Shown here: one piece after another, positions 47,903 to 56,503 of the stretch | Layout of the letters: each line of letters starts with the position of its first letter | Numbering within the stretch: the stretch's first letter is position 1 | From: Burkholderiales bacterium | GTDB lineage: Bacteria; Pseudomonadota; Gammaproteobacteria; Burkholderiales; Burkholderiaceae_C | Assembly: GCA_003963075.1 (NCBI GenBank) | Contig: RXJV01000038.1 | Span: forward strand, 1-61,331 | Direction of reading: 5' to 3' | Length of the DNA stretch: 61,331 bases | Made by a program: the position numbers and the translations under genes | The notes under the pieces: generated by a model | Databases searched by the model: none | What the model was told of the DNA's origin: nothing | The model's input: only the letters and a program-made list of their open reading frames with translations

Positions 47903-49762
47903 ATGTGCGGCATCGTCGGCGCGGTCAGTCAGCGCAATATCGTTCCCATCCTGGTCGAAGGCCTGAAGCGGCTGGAGTACCGCGGCTATGACTCCTGCGG
48001 CGTCGCCGTGCATCAGGCTGGCGGCCTGCGCCGGGCGCGCAGCACGTCCCGCGTGGCCGAGCTGCAGGCCCAGGCCGAGCAGGACGGCATCAGCGCAGGC
48101 ACCGGCATCGCCCACACCCGTTGGGCCACGCACGGCGCGCCGGCGGTGCACAACGCCCACCCGCATTTCTCGGCCGGGCCGAGTGCCGGCGAGGCCAGCG
48201 TGGGCCGCATTGCGCTGGTGCACAACGGCATCATCGAGAACCACGACGAACTGCGTGCCGAACTCAAGGCCCGGGGCTATGTGTTCGCCAGCCAGACCGA
48301 CACCGAGGTCATCGCCCATCTGGTCGACCACCTCTACAGCGGCGACCTGCTGGATGCCGTGCAGCAGGCGCTGCCGCGGCTGAAGGGTGCCTACGCGGTG
48401 GCCGTGTTCTGCCGCGATGAGCCCCACCGCGTGGTGGCCGCCCGCGAGGGCTCGCCGCTGGTGCTGGGCGTGGGCGAGGGCGAAAACTTCGTCGCCTCCG
48501 ACGCCATGGCCCTGGCCGGCGTGACCGACCAGATCGTCTACCTCGAAGAAGGCGACGTGGTAGACCTGCAGCTGGGCCGCTACTGGCTCAGCCGCCTGGA
48601 TACGACCACCGGCCGCTACCTGGCCGTGCAGCGCGAGGTCAAGACCGTGCACGCCCACAGCGGCGCCGCCGAGCTCGGCCCCTACCGCCACTACATGCAG
48701 AAGGAAATCTTCGAGCAACCCACCGCCATCGCCAACACGCTCGAAGCCATCACGGGCATCGCGCCGGAACTCTTCGGTGACGGCGCCTATCGCATCTTCA
48801 AGGAGGTCGACAAGGTCCTCATCCTGGCCTGCGGCACCAGCTACTACTCGGGCTCCACGGCCAAGTACTGGCTGGAGAGCATCGCCAAGATCCCCACCAG
48901 CGTGGAGATTGCCAGCGAGTACCGCTACCGCGACAGCGTGCCCGACCCCAAGACCCTAGTCGTCACGATCAGTCAGAGCGGCGAGACGGCCGACACCATC
49001 GCCGCCCTCAAGCACGCCCGCGCGCAGGGCATGAAGCACACGCTGACGGTTTGCAATGTGTCCACCAGCGCGATGGTGCGCGAGTGCGAGCTGGCTTACA
49101 TCACCCGTGCCGGCGCCGAGATCGGCGTGGCCTCCACCAAGGCCTTCACGACCCAGCTCGTCGGCCTGTTCCTGCTGACGCTGGCGCTGGCCCAGACCCG
49201 CGGCCACCTCAGCGACGAGGCCGAGGCCCAGCACCTGAAGGACCTGCGCCACCTGCCGGTGGCCGTACAGGCCGTGCTGGCGCTGGAGCCCCAGGTCATC
49301 GCCTGGAGCGAGGAGTTTGCCCGCAAGGAAAACGCGCTCTTCCTCGGCCGCGGCCTGCACTACCCGATCGCGCTGGAAGGCGCGCTCAAGCTTAAGGAAA
49401 TCAGCTACATCCACGCCGAGGCCTACCCGGCCGGTGAGCTCAAGCACGGCCCGCTGGCCCTCGTCACCGCCGAGATGCCCGTGGTGACCGTGGCACCGAA
49501 CGACGCGCTGCTGGAGAAGCTCAAGAGCAATATGCAGGAAGTCCGCGCCCGCGGCGGCCAGCTCTACGTGTTTGCCGATGGCGACACCGCCATCGAGAGC
49601 GAAGCCGGCCTGCACGTCATCCGCATGCCCGAGCACTACGGCGCGCTGTCGCCCATCCTGCACGTGGTGCCGCTGCAGCTGCTGGCCTACCACACGGCCT
49701 GCGCGCGCGGCACGGACGTCGACAAGCCGCGCAATCTGGCCAAGAGCGTCACTGTGGAGTGA
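47903..49762 (+). CDS. glmS: glutamine-fructose-6-phosphate aminotransferase (isomerising)
   Basis: 619 residues from ATG 47903. The N-terminal nucleophile Cys2 (MCGIVGAVS), the [10 protein letters not shown] glutaminase motif, two SIS domains ([32 protein letters not shown]) and the C-terminal LAKSVTVE tail are present. It makes glucosamine-6-phosphate for peptidoglycan and LPS. It stands alone, divergent from the Lrp gene; no glmS ribozyme features are seen in the short leader. Confidence 0.97.
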   Translation: MCGIVGAVSQRNIVPILVEGLKRLEYRGYDSCGVAVHQAGGLRRARSTSRVAELQAQAEQDGISAGTGIAHTRWATHGAPAVHNAHPHFSAGPSAGEASVGRIALVHNGIIENHDELRAELKARGYVFASQTDTEVIAHLVDHLYSGDLLDAVQQALPRLKGAYAVAVFCRDEPHRVVAAREGSPLVLGVGEGENFVASDAMALAGVTDQIVYLEEGDVVDLQLGRYWLSRLDTTTGRYLAVQREVKTVHAHSGAAELGPYRHYMQKEIFEQPTAIANTLEAITGIAPELFGDGAYRIFKEVDKVLILACGTSYYSGSTAKYWLESIAKIPTSVEIASEYRYRDSVPDPKTLVVTISQSGETADTIAALKHARAQGMKHTLTVCNVSTSAMVRECELAYITRAGAEIGVASTKAFTTQLVGLFLLTLALAQTRGHLSDEAEAQHLKDLRHLPVAVQAVLALEPQVIAWSEEFARKENALFLGRGLHYPIALEGALKLKEISYIHAEAYPAGELKHGPLALVTAEMPVVTVAPNDALLEKLKSNMQEVRARGGQLYVFADGDTAIESEAGLHVIRMPEHYGALSPILHVVPLQLLAYHTACARGTDVDKPRNLAKSVTVE

Positions 49763-49791
49763 GCCGCGAAGTGGCTCTGTGTCGGGACGTC

Positions 49792-50346
49792 CTAGTCGCT
49801 TGCCACGAGATCGCGCAGGTTGAATGCTGCGAGGGCGATCAGCGCTAGCCCCAGCGCAATCAGACCGCGGCTTGTCATGACTTGATCGTCGACCAGGTAA
49901 TTGACGCAGAGCTGGAGCATGTTGTCGCCGTAGATCACGCCGGCCGTTAGCATCATCCAGGCCGCATTGAAGAGGAAAAACGCGGCGATCACGGGCTCGA
50001 AGCGAATCCTGCTACTGCTCAGCATGCCGCCCACGGTCATCCAGCTGGCGTATTTGATGGCGGCGACGACCGGGTTCAGCAACGAGAGGTCCAGGGCTGC
50101 TGGAATCATCCACACCGCAAGGACGCAGGAGGTCACCGTTCCGCACAGCAGACCATGTGCATCCACCGCGCTGAGCAGCCGGCCTGCGCATGGGGATGGA
50201 ACGGCCATCCACCCCGCAGCGACGAGGGCCGGGAACTGAACCAGCATGTGAAGGCTCATATGGCCTTCCAGAATCGACTTGAGCGGGGTGGCCGTCACAG
50301 CCAGCATGGTCAACACCGCTGCAAAACGGCTGTGGAGCTGCGTCAA
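49792..50346 (-). CDS. CtaG-like/DUF1404-like multi-pass membrane protein
   Basis: 184 residues with about five TM segments. A His-rich stretch ILEGHMSLHMLVQFPALVAA resembles the HMxxH core of CtaG (caa3-type) copper-assembly proteins; the DUF1404 family looks similar. It overlaps the SCO gene by ATGA and ends the operon. Role in delivering copper to the haem-copper oxidase encoded upstream is inferred from motif and position. Confidence 0.6.
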   Translation of the reverse strand: MTQLHSRFAAVLTMLAVTATPLKSILEGHMSLHMLVQFPALVAAGWMAVPSPCAGRLLSAVDAHGLLCGTVTSCVLAVWMIPAALDLSLLNPVVAAIKYASWMTVGGMLSSSRIRFEPVIAAFFLFNAAWMMLTAGVIYGDNMLQLCVNYLVDDQVMTSRGLIALGLALIALAAFNLRDLVASD

Positions 50347-50990
50347 CGCTGCTCTCCGTCTGCCAGGGTGACTGCAGTTCTCAGGGCGGTCTGCCAGTCC
50401 GCAAAGTCAAGCACCTGCCGGACCTGGCCGTGGCGGTCGACCACATGGATAGCGCCGTTGTGAACATAGCCCCCCAGACCGTCAGGAACAGCGACGACGC
50501 CCAGGCGGCGCATCAGCGCCCGACCCTGTTCCGGGCTGACCGGCGCGGCCACTTTCCAGACCTGTGCATCAGCGCGATGCCGGCCTGCGTAGTTCTTCAG
50601 CCCCAGTGGGTCGTCGTGGCTGGGGTCAATCGAGATTGAAATCAGCCGGATGTTTCCTCTACCGCTTGCCTTGAGCTGCTCCTGAATCTGGAAGTACTCT
50701 GAACCGAGGCTCTGGCAGACCGACGGGCAGCTCGCATAGAAGAAGTCCACCAGATAGATTTGCCCCTCGGGCGGTGAACTCTCAAGCAAGGGGAATTGCC
50801 GCGCGTCCTGATCCCGAAGCTGGATAGCGCTCATCTGGAGCTCGCCATGTTGAGCTGATTGGCGCCTCAGCGCTTCGAAGGTCCAGTATTCGAAGTTTGA
50901 GGTCAGCTTGTAGACAACGGCAAAGAATGCAGCCAGCACGAGTAGGCAGCAAACGAGGGTGCGTATTTGCGCTGACGTGGCAGGTCCCAT
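50343..50990 (-). CDS. SCO1/SenC-family copper chaperone
   Basis: 215 residues. An N-terminal TM (about 12-27), then a thioredoxin fold with the copper motif YASCPSVCQSL (CxxxC) and the distal copper ligand His in VHNGAIHVVD. SCO proteins insert copper into CuA or CuB sites. It follows the haemoglobin gene by 6 bp and overlaps the CtaG-like gene, so it is part of the NO-cluster operon. Confidence 0.85.
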   Translation of the reverse strand: MGPATSAQIRTLVCCLLVLAAFFAVVYKLTSNFEYWTFEALRRQSAQHGELQMSAIQLRDQDARQFPLLESSPPEGQIYLVDFFYASCPSVCQSLGSEYFQIQEQLKASGRGNIRLISISIDPSHDDPLGLKNYAGRHRADAQVWKVAAPVSPEQGRALMRRLGVVAVPDGLGGYVHNGAIHVVDRHGQVRQVLDFADWQTALRTAVTLADGEQR

Positions 50991-50996
50991 GTCGGC

Positions 50997-51440
50997 TCAG
51001 ACGCTGACGTAGTCCACGGCGACACCGTCTTGCATGACGAAGTGCGCGAACTGCTGGAAGAAGCCGTAGAACAGGTTGCGACCAATCCCGGCAGCCGTTG
51101 CCTGCAGCTCCTCGGCCGCGGGTGCTGGCAGCAGGGCCGCGGTGTGCTTGTGCCAGAGCGTGATCCATCGCAGGAAGTGTTCGGGCACAACGTCATGCTG
51201 CTCGGACAGCTCGACATGCTTTTGGTAAACGTTGCCCTTGAAGGTGCGCGTTCCAAGGGCAACAGTGCTCCAGAACTCGGTCATGCGCTCGAGGTGAGGC
51301 CCCCACCCATCGCCAACGGCGCTGGCAAAGACGGGGCCCAGCCGTTCGTCCTGACGCACTTCTGCATAGAAGGAGTCGACGACCTTGCGGAGGTCTTCGC
51401 GCGTTACCCCCGCCATGGCCGGATTTTCTGCGCGCGCCAT
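50997..51440 (-). CDS. group III truncated haemoglobin
   Basis: 147 residues of the 2/2 globin fold (PF01152-type), with FYAEVRQDERLGPVFASAV, HLERMTEFWSTVALG and the proximal-region GNVYQKHVELSEQH characteristic of class III. These bind O2/NO and often occur with NO and respiratory genes. The start ATG 51440 is followed by MAGVTREDL at 51416 as an alternative. It starts only 3 bp after the 36-residue peptide gene. Confidence 0.85.
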   Translation of the reverse strand: MARAENPAMAGVTREDLRKVVDSFYAEVRQDERLGPVFASAVGDGWGPHLERMTEFWSTVALGTRTFKGNVYQKHVELSEQHDVVPEHFLRWITLWHKHTAALLPAPAAEELQATAAGIGRNLFYGFFQQFAHFVMQDGVAVDYVSV

Positions 51441-51443
51441 GTG

Positions 51444-51554
51444 TCAACCCAGCCACGCCAGGGCAGCAACGCTCAACAAGGCCAGGGCGAGCACCACGCC
51501 CACGAGGGCCTCGCCCGGGCCACCGACATCCGTCTCAAGGTTCCACTTGTCCAC
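51444..51554 (-). CDS. 36-residue single-TM peptide, candidate oxidase small subunit
   Basis: Starting at GTG 51554: (M)DKWNLETDVGGPGEALVG then a hydrophobic VVLALALLSVAALAWLG ending at the stop 51444-51446. One TM spans nearly the whole second half. It falls below usual length cut-offs. The stop is 3 bp from the haemoglobin ATG, and the gene follows the cytochrome c gene by 82 bp. In size and topology it resembles CcoM, a tiny cbb3 subunit; this is inference. A TTG at 51569 is an alternative start. No strong ribosome site. Confidence 0.5.
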   Translation of the reverse strand: MDKWNLETDVGGPGEALVGVVLALALLSVAALAWLG

Positions 51555-51636
51555 AGCTCGGCATTCCAAACGGTTTAAATAAGGTATGTGCGATGCATGA
51601 TATTGCGTCTAGGGAGAGCCGGCAAGTGCAAGCGGT

Positions 51637-52242
51637 TCAATCGTGCGGCGGAAGCTCCTTGTCGCCGCCGAACGGGCCCGTCCGGTCTTTGTGTGCCTCA
51701 CGGGCTTGAGCGACCGTGACAGCATCTACGGCAGCTGCCGTGTTGCCCCATTGGGAACGGATATAGGTCAAGACGCCGGCGATCTGCTCATCGGTCAGCT
51801 GTTGGCCAAACGCTGGCATGTTGCCGTTGTAGGTGCTTGCTTTGACGGTGACGGATCCGCTGATGCCGTGCAACAGGATGGCGGACGCTGTGCCAGCCTT
51901 GCCCAGCACCCACTCGCTGCCAGCGAGCGGCGGGAACACGCCGGGAAGGCCCTGGCCGCTCGTCTGGTGACAGGCGACGCACAGGGACGCATAGATGGCC
52001 GCACCATCCACTTTGCCAGCAGCGTTCTTCTTGGTGCCTGACAGCTCCGCTGCCTGGCGCCCATCACCCCAGGATGCCGGGCTCTCGATGTCTGCCTGGC
52101 TGATGTAGACGACGCCAAACGCAAACATCAGCCCGACAACTGAAATCAGCGGCCATGGAATCGGGTTCGTCTTTTCATGCGGGTCCGGGTTCTCGCGCTG
52201 CTGCTGAGGCGAGGCTTGTGGACGCATCTCTTGTTCACTCAC
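51637..52242 (-). CDS. membrane-anchored monohaem cytochrome c
   Basis: 201 residues. A hydrophilic N-terminus precedes one TM (about 31-48, PLISVVGLMFAFGVVYIS), then a class I cytochrome c with CVACH (Cys88, Cys91, His92) and a distal Met in NGNMPAFGQQLTDEQI. It may replace the missing dihaem CcoP as electron donor to the CcoNO pair. It is 15 bp from the ccoO gene and 82 bp from the small peptide gene. Confidence 0.88.
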   Translation of the reverse strand: MSEQEMRPQASPQQQRENPDPHEKTNPIPWPLISVVGLMFAFGVVYISQADIESPASWGDGRQAAELSGTKKNAAGKVDGAAIYASLCVACHQTSGQGLPGVFPPLAGSEWVLGKAGTASAILLHGISGSVTVKASTYNGNMPAFGQQLTDEQIAGVLTYIRSQWGNTAAAVDAVTVAQAREAHKDRTGPFGGDKELPPHD

Positions 52243-52257
52243 GATGGAACTCCTGCT

Positions 52258-52866
52258 TCAACGGGCCACAGCAGACGCGGGCGCGGCGGCCGACTCCAGG
52301 ATCGGGTAGGTGTGGTTCAGCGCCTTCAGGTAGGCCACGAGGTCCAGAGCCTCCTGCTTCGCCACCACAAGTTGTCCGGGCGGCGCATAGCCCGGAGGAA
52401 GCTTCACCTCGATGTCGCCACTCTCGAGCTGGGGCTTGGTCTCGAACAGGAACGGATAGCTGGGCATGATGCTGGCCGACACATAGGCTCGTGGCTGGTA
52501 GAGGTGCCCCAGATGCCACTGGTCGCTCGGCTGGCGGGCGCCGATATTGAACAGGTCGGGCCCCGTTCGCATGGTGCCGAGCAGGTGCGGTGAGTCGTAG
52601 GCATAGTCAGCAGCGACGCTGGCGCGCCCCCACCCCCGCTGCGTGTCGGGCGCGAAGCTCTTCGCTCGCGGCTGCTGGGAGTGGCAGTAGATGCAGCCGT
52701 TCGCAATGTATTGCTGTCGGCCGCGAAGCTCGGCGCTGGTGTAGGGCTTGAGTGATTCGGGTGCCTTGATGTCTCTCACCGTGATGTAGGGAATCACGAC
52801 CAGCGCGCTGGTGGCGATACTGAGCATCGTCATGCCGCCGGCAAGCAGTTTGGTTTCGCTATGCAT
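52258..52866 (-). CDS. ccoO: cbb3-type oxidase subunit II
   Basis: 202 residues with an N-terminal TM (about 9-29) and haem motif CIYCH (Cys58, Cys61, His62). Surrounding stretches GCIYCHSQQPRAKSFAPD, GTMRTGPDLFNIGARQ, WHLGHLYQPRAY and SIMPSYPFLF (distal Met) follow the CcoO pattern closely. It is the electron-transfer subunit to the CcoN core. The gene begins 10 bp after ccoN. Confidence 0.93.
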   Translation of the reverse strand: MHSETKLLAGGMTMLSIATSALVVIPYITVRDIKAPESLKPYTSAELRGRQQYIANGCIYCHSQQPRAKSFAPDTQRGWGRASVAADYAYDSPHLLGTMRTGPDLFNIGARQPSDQWHLGHLYQPRAYVSASIMPSYPFLFETKPQLESGDIEVKLPPGYAPPGQLVVAKQEALDLVAYLKALNHTYPILESAAAPASAVAR

Positions 52867-52876
52867 TGCAGGTCCT

Positions 52877-54451
52877 TCAGAGCGTCTTCAGCAACGTCGG
52901 CTGGTTGCGCCCCACCGAGCGCCCGAGCAACAGCATCGCGAAGTGGACGATGAACACGATGTGGCCGGCTGCCATCAAACCGCCTCCGAGCGTTCTCGCC
53001 TTCAGGTAGGGGAGGGTCAGCGTCACGGAGTCGATGAAGGGCCGGGTCTCATCGAGCATGGCTTCACCCTGCAGCCATCCACCGATCGTCAGCGACACGA
53101 AGTAGATGGTGATCCCGGCCGCCGCGAGCCAGAAGTGCGCAACGATGAGGCCTTGGTAAGGCCACTCCCTCCCGGAGACCCGCGGCACGACGAAGTAGAT
53201 CGCGCCGAAGAAGACCATCGTGACAAAGCCGTACAAGCCCAGGTGGGCGTGGGCCACCGTGAAGTGGGTGAAATGGGTCACCACGTTCACGCTGCGCAGG
53301 GCTTCGAAGCTGCCTTGAATCGAGCTGGCGGTGTACATCAGTCCGCCGAAGCCGATGAACCTTAGAGTGGGTGAGCTTTTCAGGGCCGATAGATGGCCTT
53401 TGAGGGTCTGCTGCTGGTTCACTGTGAACGACAGCACCGGGATGATCATCATCATGCTCTGCACGATGGACAGCGTGATCAGCCAACCCGGGACCGGCCC
53501 ACCGACAAGGTGGTGCCCGCCCACTTGGCCATAGAAGAACGCGAGGCCCCAGAACCCCAGCAGGGAGAGGTTGTAGCTCTGGACCGGGCGACCGATGACC
53601 TTGGGCAAGAAGTAGTAGACGGAAGCCAGCGCGAGGGGTGTGTAGAAGAGACCCAGTACGTTGTGGCCAAACCACCAGTTCGTTGCGGCTTGCTGTACGC
53701 CCTTGTGCAGGTCAGGCAGGTTGCCCACGAGGAAAAGCACGGGGAACCAGAACAGCGCGCATCCCATGTACCAGACCGACACATAAAGGTGGTCAACCCT
53801 GCGGTTCAGCAAGGTGAGCACCAGAGGAATGCCGATCAACGCGCCGCCGATCACGAACAGGATGTCAACTTGCCAAGGTATTTCCAGCCATTCCATGCCG
53901 TCGCTCAGACCGACAGCGATCGCGCCCAAGCCGGCGATCAGCGCAGCGTTCCAAAGCGCTGCACCCAGGAAGGCGAAAGGGGCGCCGACGAGCTCGGTCT
54001 TGAGCAGCCGAGGAATGACGAACAGTGCGATGCCAAGCCCCGCCATGGGGGCCCATCCATAGGCCACGGCATTGAGGTGAATCGTCCGAATCCGTCCAAA
54101 GGTCAACCAAGGCTGTGCCGTGAGCCAGTCGGGCTCATGCAGCTTGATGGAGGCCGTGAGTCCGGCGGCGGATGCGACGAGCAACCACGCGAAGGCGCAG
54201 CAAAGGAAGAAGAACACCAGAGGTGCAGTCGAGGCGTCCGCTCGTGCTCGAAGCACCAGCTCCTCGTTTCGGATCGGTGGCACCGTCCCCGCGGCCGGGT
54301 CCTCGCCGCTGCCGATTTCACCGGGGGCAAAGATGACTTCGGCCGCCTTGCTGTTCTTCGTCAACATCCCGCTGCGCTGTGACCATATGAAGACCAGCAG
54401 CGCGACGACCGACAGGATGAATGCCGACATCAGGATGGCAATCGTGCTCAT
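52877..54451 (-). CDS. cbb3-type (C-family) haem-copper subunit I with CcoS-like N-terminus
   Basis: 524 residues, ATG 54451 with a GGGAGATC ribosome site. The first ~45 residues carry one TM then FIWSQRSGML and a polar stretch, like CcoS. The core starts about 75. Proposed ligands: haem b His125 (RTIHLNAVAYGW), CuB His263 (WWFGHNVLG) and His313/314 (GGHHL), Tyr373 in LMYTASSIQG (aligned with the cross-linked Tyr of cbb3), and His401/His403 (TVAHAHLG). A Gln (379) replaces the Glu seen in TFEGP of cbb3 enzymes. Function as O2 or NO reductase is not settled. Confidence 0.85.
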   Translation of the reverse strand: MSTIAILMSAFILSVVALLVFIWSQRSGMLTKNSKAAEVIFAPGEIGSGEDPAAGTVPPIRNEELVLRARADASTAPLVFFFLCCAFAWLLVASAAGLTASIKLHEPDWLTAQPWLTFGRIRTIHLNAVAYGWAPMAGLGIALFVIPRLLKTELVGAPFAFLGAALWNAALIAGLGAIAVGLSDGMEWLEIPWQVDILFVIGGALIGIPLVLTLLNRRVDHLYVSVWYMGCALFWFPVLFLVGNLPDLHKGVQQAATNWWFGHNVLGLFYTPLALASVYYFLPKVIGRPVQSYNLSLLGFWGLAFFYGQVGGHHLVGGPVPGWLITLSIVQSMMMIIPVLSFTVNQQQTLKGHLSALKSSPTLRFIGFGGLMYTASSIQGSFEALRSVNVVTHFTHFTVAHAHLGLYGFVTMVFFGAIYFVVPRVSGREWPYQGLIVAHFWLAAAGITIYFVSLTIGGWLQGEAMLDETRPFIDSVTLTLPYLKARTLGGGLMAAGHIVFIVHFAMLLLGRSVGRNQPTLLKTL

Positions 54452-54678
54452 GGGTGATCTCCCGAATGGGCTCGCGTGAGCGAAGTCCGAGGTTTGAGGT
54501 GGCCCGGTACGCCCAGGGTGCAGAGTGGTTTGGTGGCGCCACGCGGAACAAGCGCTGTGGTGCTGGCGAATCGCATCCGCGCCTGGGCGGGTTGAGCGAT
54601 GGCCGAAATGCCGATCAGGTTCCCCAGTGCAATCCGGGGCAGGAAGTCGCTATCGCTGCGAAGGCTCATGGCTCGGCC
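54452..54678. other. 227-bp gap between nnrS and ccoN, no gene supported
   Basis: A 73-codon open frame (54448-54669, MSLRSDSDFL...) spans this gap and overlaps the ccoN start by ATGA, but its codon choice and lack of any TM or motif make it doubtful. No NsrR or FNR-type palindrome is seen in the gap. Transcript from the nnrS promoter probably reads through. Confidence 0.5.
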
Positions 54679-55884
54679 TCAACCGTCTTGTCCGTCGACG
54701 CGGGGCATGCAAAGCATCGGCGTGTAAGCCACCAAATAGACGCAGCAGGCCAGTGCAAAGCAGGCGCCTGCCAGACCAATGCCGCAGGCGTACAGGCTCG
54801 GCACCAGCAGCGGAACGCCGACACGCAGAACCGCGGCGATTGCGATCAGGGCGTAGGCCAGTGTCTCCATGGGGCCCGCGATGAGGGGGCGGCCGGTGTG
54901 GCCACGTGCGGTGCGGGTCATCATGGCCAGAACGAGGCCGCCGGTGGCGCCGACGGTGAACGCGTGCAGCGCCGGTGATGCACTTCCTCCAACAGCTTGC
55001 TGCACCGCCAGCAAAGCGAAGCCGACCGGCAGCCACGCATAGGCCAGGTGCAGCGACCAGAGGATGGGTCTGCCCAGCGTGACGGCGGGGCGCCAGCTGT
55101 GGAGGCGCCATGCATGCAGCACGGCCGCCACTGCAAGCAGGGTGGCGGTCAGGAATGGGTTGAGCTGAAGAAGCCAAGCTGTCAAGGAGCTGAGGGTGGC
55201 CACCATGACTACCCGCTCGCGGGATGCCGAGACGGTGTTCTGCAGCCCTGGTGTCACGTTCCGTGTGAAGAAGGGAATGACCCGGCCCGCGATGACGGTC
55301 TCGAGCACGACGAAAAGCGCAACGGCTGCATGGAGCGGCCGGGCCGGGTCCAAGGGCAGCGCGTGCCCGGCGCCCAGATGGAACCAATGATTGGCGGCAC
55401 CGAGGAGCCCCAGCACTGCCGCGACACCGAGGTTTCGGAAGTTCCGTGCCCGCACCACAAGATCTGCAAACAGTGCGGCTACGAGCGGCAGGAACGCGAC
55501 ATCGAGCGTGAAAAACACGTCGTAAGGCGCCACGATGGCTGCAATGCGTGCCGCCAGCCATAGCAAGGCGAAGAAGGCGAGTTGACCTCCTCTTGGGGTC
55601 GGCAGACCCGTCCATGTCTTGCCCGCGGTGAACAGGAAACCCACGACGACCGCGGCGACCATGCCAAACAGCATTTCATGCGCATGCCAGGAGACCGGCT
55701 CCAGCCCTGACGCTGGCGCCAGCCGGCCCGTGAAGACAGCCCACCAGAGCGGCATGAGCAGGGCTCCTGCAAGTGCAGCGAGGAGGTAGAACGGTCGGAA
55801 GCCCAGCCTCAACAGCGGAACCCCGTGCGGTTCGAGGCTTGGTGCTTGACCCAGCAGCGGAAGCGACTTCATCGGAGACGCCAT
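54679..55884 (-). CDS. nnrS: NnrS family haem/copper membrane protein
   Basis: About 400 residues with roughly 12 TM segments. The family stretches LRLGFRPFYLLAALAGALLM, WHAHEMLFGMVAAVVVGFL and FTAGKTWTGLP are present. NnrS proteins protect against NO and occur with NsrR. The ATG at 55914 lies inside the NsrR-type box and probably is upstream of the transcript start, so ATG 55884 (MASPMKSL) or 55872 (MKSLPLL) is likelier. First gene of the NO-responsive operon. Confidence 0.9.
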   Translation of the reverse strand: MASPMKSLPLLGQAPSLEPHGVPLLRLGFRPFYLLAALAGALLMPLWWAVFTGRLAPASGLEPVSWHAHEMLFGMVAAVVVGFLFTAGKTWTGLPTPRGGQLAFFALLWLAARIAAIVAPYDVFFTLDVAFLPLVAALFADLVVRARNFRNLGVAAVLGLLGAANHWFHLGAGHALPLDPARPLHAAVALFVVLETVIAGRVIPFFTRNVTPGLQNTVSASRERVVMVATLSSLTAWLLQLNPFLTATLLAVAAVLHAWRLHSWRPAVTLGRPILWSLHLAYAWLPVGFALLAVQQAVGGSASPALHAFTVGATGGLVLAMMTRTARGHTGRPLIAGPMETLAYALIAIAAVLRVGVPLLVPSLYACGIGLAGACFALACCVYLVAYTPMLCMPRVDGQDG

Positions 55885-55894
55885 GGACGGCTTA

Positions 55895-55917
55895 AACATG
55901 TAAACGTCGCGCATGTT
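55895..55917. promoter_or_regulatory. NsrR-type operator
   Basis: AACATG (55895-55900), 11-bp spacer, CATGTT (55912-55917): a 23-bp inverted repeat in NsrR-box spacing, overlapping the -10 of the nnrS promoter. Confidence 0.75.
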
Positions 55918-55942
55918 ATAGCAAGGGTGTTCTTCTTGGCAA
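55915..55942 (-). promoter_or_regulatory. sigma70-like promoter for nnrS
   Basis: Reading leftward, TTGCCA (55937-55942) and TATAAC (55915-55920) are 16 bp apart. The operator covers the -10/+1 region, as expected for a repressor. Confidence 0.6.
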
Positions 55943-55978
55943 CTGGAAGTGCAACCGCGCTAAAGTAGATTCATTGAT

Positions 55979-56500
55979 ATGTCATTCAGCGACACCGCGA
56001 TGCGCCTGACCGTCTACACCGACTACACCCTTCGAGTGATGATGTACCTGGCGGTCAAGCACCGCGACGGGTCGTTGGCCACCATCGACGGAATCGCGCA
56101 AGCCTATGCAATTTCGCGCAACCATTTGATGAAGATCGTCAACGAACTGGCTCAGAACGGGTTCATCGAGACCGTCCGGGGCCGTACCGGAGGCGCGCGC
56201 CTGGCTCGGCCGCCCGGTGAGATTTCGATCGGCAGTTTGGTTCGGATGGCGGAGGAAGACTTCACCCTTGTGGCGTGCCACGACACGGTGAACCCGCATC
56301 ACTGCGCGATCTTCGAAGCCTGCAACCTGAAGCGTCGCCTGGCTCGCGCCCTGGACGCCTTCATGGCGGAACTCGATGGCATGACTTTGGAAGAGGCGAT
56401 CTCAGCGCCAACGGTTGCCGCCTCATTGCTTGGGTTCGAGGTCCGACCCGTCAAGATGCCGGTGTCAAGACGGAAGCGAGCGCCGTCCGAGTCGATGTGA
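55979..56500 (+). CDS. nsrR: Rrf2-family NO-sensing repressor (NsrR)
   Basis: 173 residues from ATG 55979; ATG 56000 (MRLTVYTDYTLRV, 166 residues) matches the usual NsrR start better. The winged helix ISRNHLMKIVNELAQNGFIE and the Fe-S cysteines Cys100, Cys109, Cys115 (C-x8-C-x5-C) are present. NsrR carries an Fe-S cluster that NO destroys, releasing repression. Divergent from nnrS with the operator between them. Confidence 0.9.
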   Translation: MSFSDTAMRLTVYTDYTLRVMMYLAVKHRDGSLATIDGIAQAYAISRNHLMKIVNELAQNGFIETVRGRTGGARLARPPGEISIGSLVRMAEEDFTLVACHDTVNPHHCAIFEACNLKRRLARALDAFMAELDGMTLEEAISAPTVAASLLGFEVRPVKMPVSRRKRAPSESM

Positions 56501-56503
56501 CTC

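Noticed and set aside
51571-51600. NsrR-like box before the small peptide gene
   Set aside because: AAGGTATG and GATGCATGAT have some resemblance, but the two halves do not reach the 11-bp spacing with a matching CAT.
54448-54669. 73-codon open frame between nnrS and ccoN
   Set aside because: Mixed codon third bases, no TM or motif, and ccoN has its own ribosome site inside the overlap; kept only as a doubtful frame in the gap entry.
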